8,331 nt of DNA from NCBI GenBank assembly GCA_965657935.1, contig CBFHQE010000119.1, positions 1 through 8,331 on the forward strand, given 5' to 3'. This DNA comes from Maricaulis sp965657935 (GTDB taxonomy: Bacteria; Pseudomonadota; Alphaproteobacteria; Caulobacterales; Maricaulaceae). Shown here in pieces: positions 5,115 to 8,331 of the stretch. A program made the translations under genes and the position numbers. How positions within the stretch are numbered: the first letter of the stretch is position 1; each line of letters begins with the position of its first letter. Below the pieces are notes generated by a model. The model was not told the DNA's origin, did no database searches, and saw nothing but the letters and a program-made list of their open reading frames with translations.

Positions 5115-7790
5115 TTAAGGCTGGCGACGAAGGTATGCCTGAGCGGCCGCCAAACGCGCAATTGGGACGCGGTATGGCGAACAGGACACATAATCCAGGC
5201 CGGTTTCCTCACAGAAATCAATCGAGGACGGGTCACCGCCATGCTCGCCGCAGATCCCCAGCTTGAGCCCTTCACGGGTTGCACGGCCACGCTCCGCAGC
5301 GATTCGCACGAGGTCTCCGACACCGTCCTTGTCGAGCGAGACAAACGGATCCTTCTCGAAAATACCCGCTTCCAGGTAATCACCCAGGAATTTGCCAGCA
5401 TCATCGCGCGAGAGGCCGAACGTCGTCTGGGTCAGGTCATTGGTGCCGAATGAGAAGAATTCAGCGTCATGGGCAATATCGCCCGCGCGCAGCGCAGCGC
5501 GCGGCAGTTCGATCATGGTGCCGATCAGATATTTCGGCTCACCGCCGGTCTCTTCCGCCACAGCCTGGGCAACGCCGGCGACCCGCGCCTTGAGAATCGC
5601 CAGTTCGGCAGACGTCGCCACCAGCGGGATCATGACCTCGGCGACCGGCTTCACACCGGTCTCTCTTTCAACCGCAACCTGCGCTTCAAAGATCGCGCGC
5701 GCCTGCATCTCGTAGATTTCCGGATAGGTGATGCCCAGGCGACACCCGCGATGGCCCAGCATCGGATTGCTTTCTGCCAGGTCGCGCGCTCGCTGCATCA
5801 ACAGATCCGCCGGCAAACCCGTCGCCTTGGCGACATCGGCCACGTCTTCTTCGGTGTGCGGCAGGAATTCGTGCAGTGGCGGGTCCAGCAGCCGGATCGT
5901 GGCCGGGCGTGTTTCCATGATGCGGAAGATGGCCTTGAAGTCATCGCGCTGCATCGGCAGGATCTTGTCGAGCGCCGTGACGCGGCCGTCCTGGCCGTCG
6001 GACAGGATCATCTCGCGTACGGCAGCGATCCGGTCGGCATCAAAGAACATGTGCTCGGTCCGGCACAGGCCGATACCCTCGGCGCCAAACTCGACCGCGG
6101 TCTCGCAATCCGCCGGAGTTTCCGCATTGGTGCGGACTTTCATGCGGCGCGAGGCATCGGCCCAGCTCATCAGCTTGGCAAAATCACCGGTCAATTCCGG
6201 CTTGATCATCTTGGCTTCGCCGAACAGGACCTGGCCGGAGGCACCATCAATGGTGATGATCTCGCCATCGGTAATGGTGCGGCGCCCAACCGTGAACTGC
6301 TTGCTCGCATAGTCGATCTTGATCTGGCCGGCGCCGGAGACACAGGGGCGCCCCATGCCACGCGCCACCACAGCCGCGTGCGAGGTCATGCCGCCGCGCG
6401 CGGTGACAATGCCTTCAGCGGCATGCATGCCGTGAATGTCTTCCGGCGAGGTCTCGATGCGCACGAGAATGACTTTCTCACCGTCCTTGGCACGCGCTTC
6501 TGCCTCGTCACTGTCAAAGACAACCGCGCCACAGGCCGCACCCGGCGATGCCGGCAGGCCCGAGGTCAGGATGTCCCGCGTCGCTGACGGGTCCAGTGTC
6601 GGGTGCAGGAGCTGGTCCAGCTGGGCCGGATCCACGCGCATCACGGCATCTTTCTCGGAAATCAGACCTTCACTGGCCATGTCCGTAGCAATTTTCAGCG
6701 CCGCCTTGGCGGTACGCTTGCCGTTCCGGGTCTGCAGCATCCACAGGCGACCGCGTTCAACCGTAAACTCGATATCCTGCATGTCCCGGTAATGGCGCTC
6801 CAGCTTGTCAAAGACCGCGGCGAGTTCGGCATAACTGTCCGGCAGCGCCTGTTCCATGGACGGTGACGGGTCGCCCATCTTTTCGCGCATCGCCTCGGTC
6901 AGGCATTGCGGCGTGCGGATGCCGGCCACGACGTCCTCGCCCTGGGCGTTGATCAGGAATTCGCCGTAATAGCCAGTGTCGCCGGTGGACGGGTCGCGGG
7001 TAAAGGCAACGCCGGTGGCAGATGTCTCGCCCATATTGCCAAACACCATGGCCTGGACATTGACGGCGGTGCCCCAGCTGGCCGGGATATCGTGCAGCTT
7101 GCGATAGGTCTTGGCGCGATCAGTCATCCACGAGCCGAAAACTGCGCCAATGGCGCCCCACAACTGTTCGCGCGGGTCGGACGGGAAGTCCCGGCCCAGC
7201 TCGCTGGCCGCAGCCTGCTTGTATTCGCGAACAATGGTTTCCCAGTCTTCCGCCGTCAGCTCGGTATCCAGGGAGTAGTCATTCTCTTCCTTGAAGCTCT
7301 CCAGGATGTCTTCGAAAATGCCGTGATCCACGCCCATGACGACGTCGGAATACATCTGGATGAAACGGCGATAGCTGTCATAGGCGAAACGACGATCACC
7401 GGAGAGCTGGGCCAACCCTTCCGCGGTTTCGTCATTGAGGCCCAGATTGAGCACCGTATCCATCATGCCCGGCATGGAGGCGCGGGCACCGGAGCGGACC
7501 GAGACCAGCAGTGGATTGGCCGGATCGCCGAATTTCTTGTCGACGGCGGCTTCCAGCTGCGCCAGCGCAGCCTCGACCTGGCCGTTCAGTTCGCCGGGAT
7601 ACTGGCGGTCATTTTCATAGAACGCGGTACACACACCGGTGGTGATGGTGAAACCCGGCGGGACCGGCAGGCCCAGCTTGGCCATCTCGGCGAGGTTGGC
7701 ACCCTTGCCGCCGAGCAGCTCGCGCATGCCGGCTTCACCTTCGGAATTGCCACCGCCAAAGGCGTAGACCCATTTCGTGTCAGCGTTCAT
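5115..7790 (-). CDS. ppdK: Pyruvate, phosphate dikinase
   Basis: The 891-residue protein is full length for bacterial PPDK, which interconverts pyruvate + ATP + Pi and phosphoenolpyruvate + AMP + PPi in the cytoplasm, linking pyruvate to gluconeogenesis. The N-terminal ATP-grasp region covers about 1-355, with GGKGANLAEM (27-36) and SVRSGARASMPGMMDTVLN (97-115). The phosphohistidine swivel domain covers about 405-525, with GGMTSHAAVVARGMGRPCV (466-484): H471 is the phosphorylated His and T469 the residue that a PPDK regulatory kinase would modify. The C-terminal PEP/pyruvate TIM barrel covers about 545-890, with GLCRTEHMF (574-582), SFGTNDLTQ (780-788) and GICGEHGGDP (845-854, catalytic C847). 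No key residue is missing. The ATG at 7790 is preceded by GGGGA about 8 nt upstream. It lies 16 nt behind glyS, so the two are almost surely co-transcribed. A PPDK regulatory protein is not in the window. Confidence 0.98.
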   Translation of the reverse strand: MNADTKWVYAFGGGNSEGEAGMRELLGGKGANLAEMAKLGLPVPPGFTITTGVCTAFYENDRQYPGELNGQVEAALAQLEAAVDKKFGDPANPLLVSVRSGARASMPGMMDTVLNLGLNDETAEGLAQLSGDRRFAYDSYRRFIQMYSDVVMGVDHGIFEDILESFKEENDYSLDTELTAEDWETIVREYKQAAASELGRDFPSDPREQLWGAIGAVFGSWMTDRAKTYRKLHDIPASWGTAVNVQAMVFGNMGETSATGVAFTRDPSTGDTGYYGEFLINAQGEDVVAGIRTPQCLTEAMREKMGDPSPSMEQALPDSYAELAAVFDKLERHYRDMQDIEFTVERGRLWMLQTRNGKRTAKAALKIATDMASEGLISEKDAVMRVDPAQLDQLLHPTLDPSATRDILTSGLPASPGAACGAVVFDSDEAEARAKDGEKVILVRIETSPEDIHGMHAAEGIVTARGGMTSHAAVVARGMGRPCVSGAGQIKIDYASKQFTVGRRTITDGEIITIDGASGQVLFGEAKMIKPELTGDFAKLMSWADASRRMKVRTNAETPADCETAVEFGAEGIGLCRTEHMFFDADRIAAVREMILSDGQDGRVTALDKILPMQRDDFKAIFRIMETRPATIRLLDPPLHEFLPHTEEDVADVAKATGLPADLLMQRARDLAESNPMLGHRGCRLGITYPEIYEMQARAIFEAQVAVERETGVKPVAEVMIPLVATSAELAILKARVAGVAQAVAEETGGEPKYLIGTMIELPRAALRAGDIAHDAEFFSFGTNDLTQTTFGLSRDDAGKFLGDYLEAGIFEKDPFVSLDKDGVGDLVRIAAERGRATREGLKLGICGEHGGDPSSIDFCEETGLDYVSCSPYRVPIARLAAAQAYLRRQP

Positions 7791-7806
7791 TTGTTTTTAT
7801 CCCCAG

Positions 7807-8331
7807 CTAACCCTCAATCCGGCTGAAATCGGCGACGGAAGAGATCGCCTCGCGGATATCGGAAAGAAGTAGAAGTCGGTTGCGACGCAGGCCTGCGTCA
7901 TCGGCATTTACAGTGACCGTGTCAAAGAAGGCATCAATCGGCGCCCGCAACATGGCCAGGGCCGCCATTGCGGCCGTGAAGTCTTCAGCCTCGAGCGCAG
8001 CCTTGGCTTTCGGGCCGGCATCGGCCAGCGCTGCCATCAACGCCTTTTCGGCATCCTCGACAGCCGCAGCGGCATCATGATGGCCTTCCGGCATGTCCTC
8101 GGTCTTGTTGAGAATATTCGACGCGCGCTTGAACCCGGCCAGCAATGCGGTGCCATCCTCGGTATCGAGGAAGCCTTGCAACGCCCGCGACCGCGCGGTC
8201 ACCCGGACGAGGTCGTCATCACCAAGTGCGAACACAGCGTCGATGACATCATGGCGAATGCCCTCATCGCGCAGGTGGACTTTCAGGCGGTCTGCGAAGA
8301 AGGCGAGGAGGTCAGCTGATAGGTTGTCACC
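7807..8331 (-). CDS. glyS: Glycyl-tRNA synthetase beta subunit, C-terminal part (partial, runs off right edge)
   Basis: The frame is open from the window edge to a TAG at 7807-7809, giving the last 174 residues of GlyS. The fragment begins GDNLSADLLAFFADRLKVHL and continues RDEGIRHDVIDAVFALG, then RALQGFLDTEDG, LLAGFKRASNILN, and ends with FFDTVTVNADDAGLRRNRLLLL and VADFSRIEG. These are the standard C-terminal blocks of bacterial GlyS, corresponding to its DALR-like anticodon-binding domain. With GlyQ it forms the alpha2beta2 enzyme that charges tRNA-Gly. A GTG at 8235 could be mistaken for a start, but the conserved frame extends upstream of it without interruption, so it is internal. The catalytic alpha subunit gene glyQ is expected beyond the right edge. 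Confidence 0.96.
   Translation of the reverse strand, partial: GDNLSADLLAFFADRLKVHLRDEGIRHDVIDAVFALGDDDLVRVTARSRALQGFLDTEDGTALLAGFKRASNILNKTEDMPEGHHDAAAAVEDAEKALMAALADAGPKAKAALEAEDFTAAMAALAMLRAPIDAFFDTVTVNADDAGLRRNRLLLLSDIREAISSVADFSRIEG

Noticed and set aside
5482..5506. GC-alternating inverted repeat in ppdK
   Set aside because: It encodes a conserved part of PPDK using Arg/Ala codons; this is low-complexity coding sequence, not a separate element.
5469..6587. Long plus-strand ORF of 372 codons
   Set aside because: It is wholly antisense to the highly conserved ppdK gene and shows no family motif; the ORF at 6906-7826 is a shadow of the same kind.
8233..8235. GTG as start of a separate 142-residue gene
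   Set aside because: The frame continues upstream to the window edge with conserved GlyS sequence, so the GTG is an internal valine codon.

Overview
The window is GC-rich, densely coded chromosomal DNA, most likely from an alphaproteobacterium of the Caulobacterales/Maricaulales/Hyphomonadaceae group. This rests on recalled similarity of the proteins (glycyl-tRNA synthetase beta followed by pyruvate phosphate dikinase, a SleB-type hydrolase, a DUF1993 protein, a globin-coupled sensor), on the GC-rich codon use and on one CtrA-like site. No database search was possible, so the genus is not claimed. No mobile element, phage gene, tRNA, rRNA or CRISPR array is visible. All genes but one lie on the minus strand.

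Layout, left to right. (1) 1-392, minus: N-terminal 130 residues of a protoglobin (globin-coupled sensor) protein cut by the window edge. (2) 393-515: AT-rich spacer with a CtrA-like inverted motif and a weak hairpin. (3) 516-1031, minus: DUF1993 (DinB-like helical fold) protein, whose ATG start is fixed by a strong ribosome binding site. (4) 1032-1119: spacer with a 10-bp-stem UUCG hairpin on the minus-strand transcript. (5) 1120-2016, minus: receiver-like domain plus GHKL/HATPase-like domain with key ATP-site residues missing. (6) 2017-2167: divergent promoter region with a perfect 7+3+7 palindrome. (7) 2168-2791, plus: glutathione S-transferase, overlapping tail to tail by 10 bp with (8) 2782-4092, minus: class I/II PLP aminotransferase. 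(9) 4146-4928, minus: membrane-anchored SleB-type cell wall hydrolase, preceded by a possible 22-codon leader ORF. (10) 5115-7790, minus: complete pyruvate phosphate dikinase, followed by a second UUCG hairpin. (11) 7807-8331, minus: C-terminal 174 residues of the glycyl-tRNA synthetase beta subunit, cut by the right edge.

Likely transcription units on the minus strand are glyS-ppdK (16-nt gap), ended by the hairpin at 5065-5090; the hydrolase and possibly the aminotransferase (53-nt gap); the HATPase-like gene, ended by the hairpin at 1065-1088; the DUF1993 gene; and the globin sensor with its own promoter. The GST is the only plus-strand gene, divergent from the HATPase-like gene. Most of the window is ordinary housekeeping and accessory metabolism. 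The part most worth a second look is the degenerate receiver/HATPase protein with the operator-like palindrome just upstream of it. I see no convincing multi-gene novel system.
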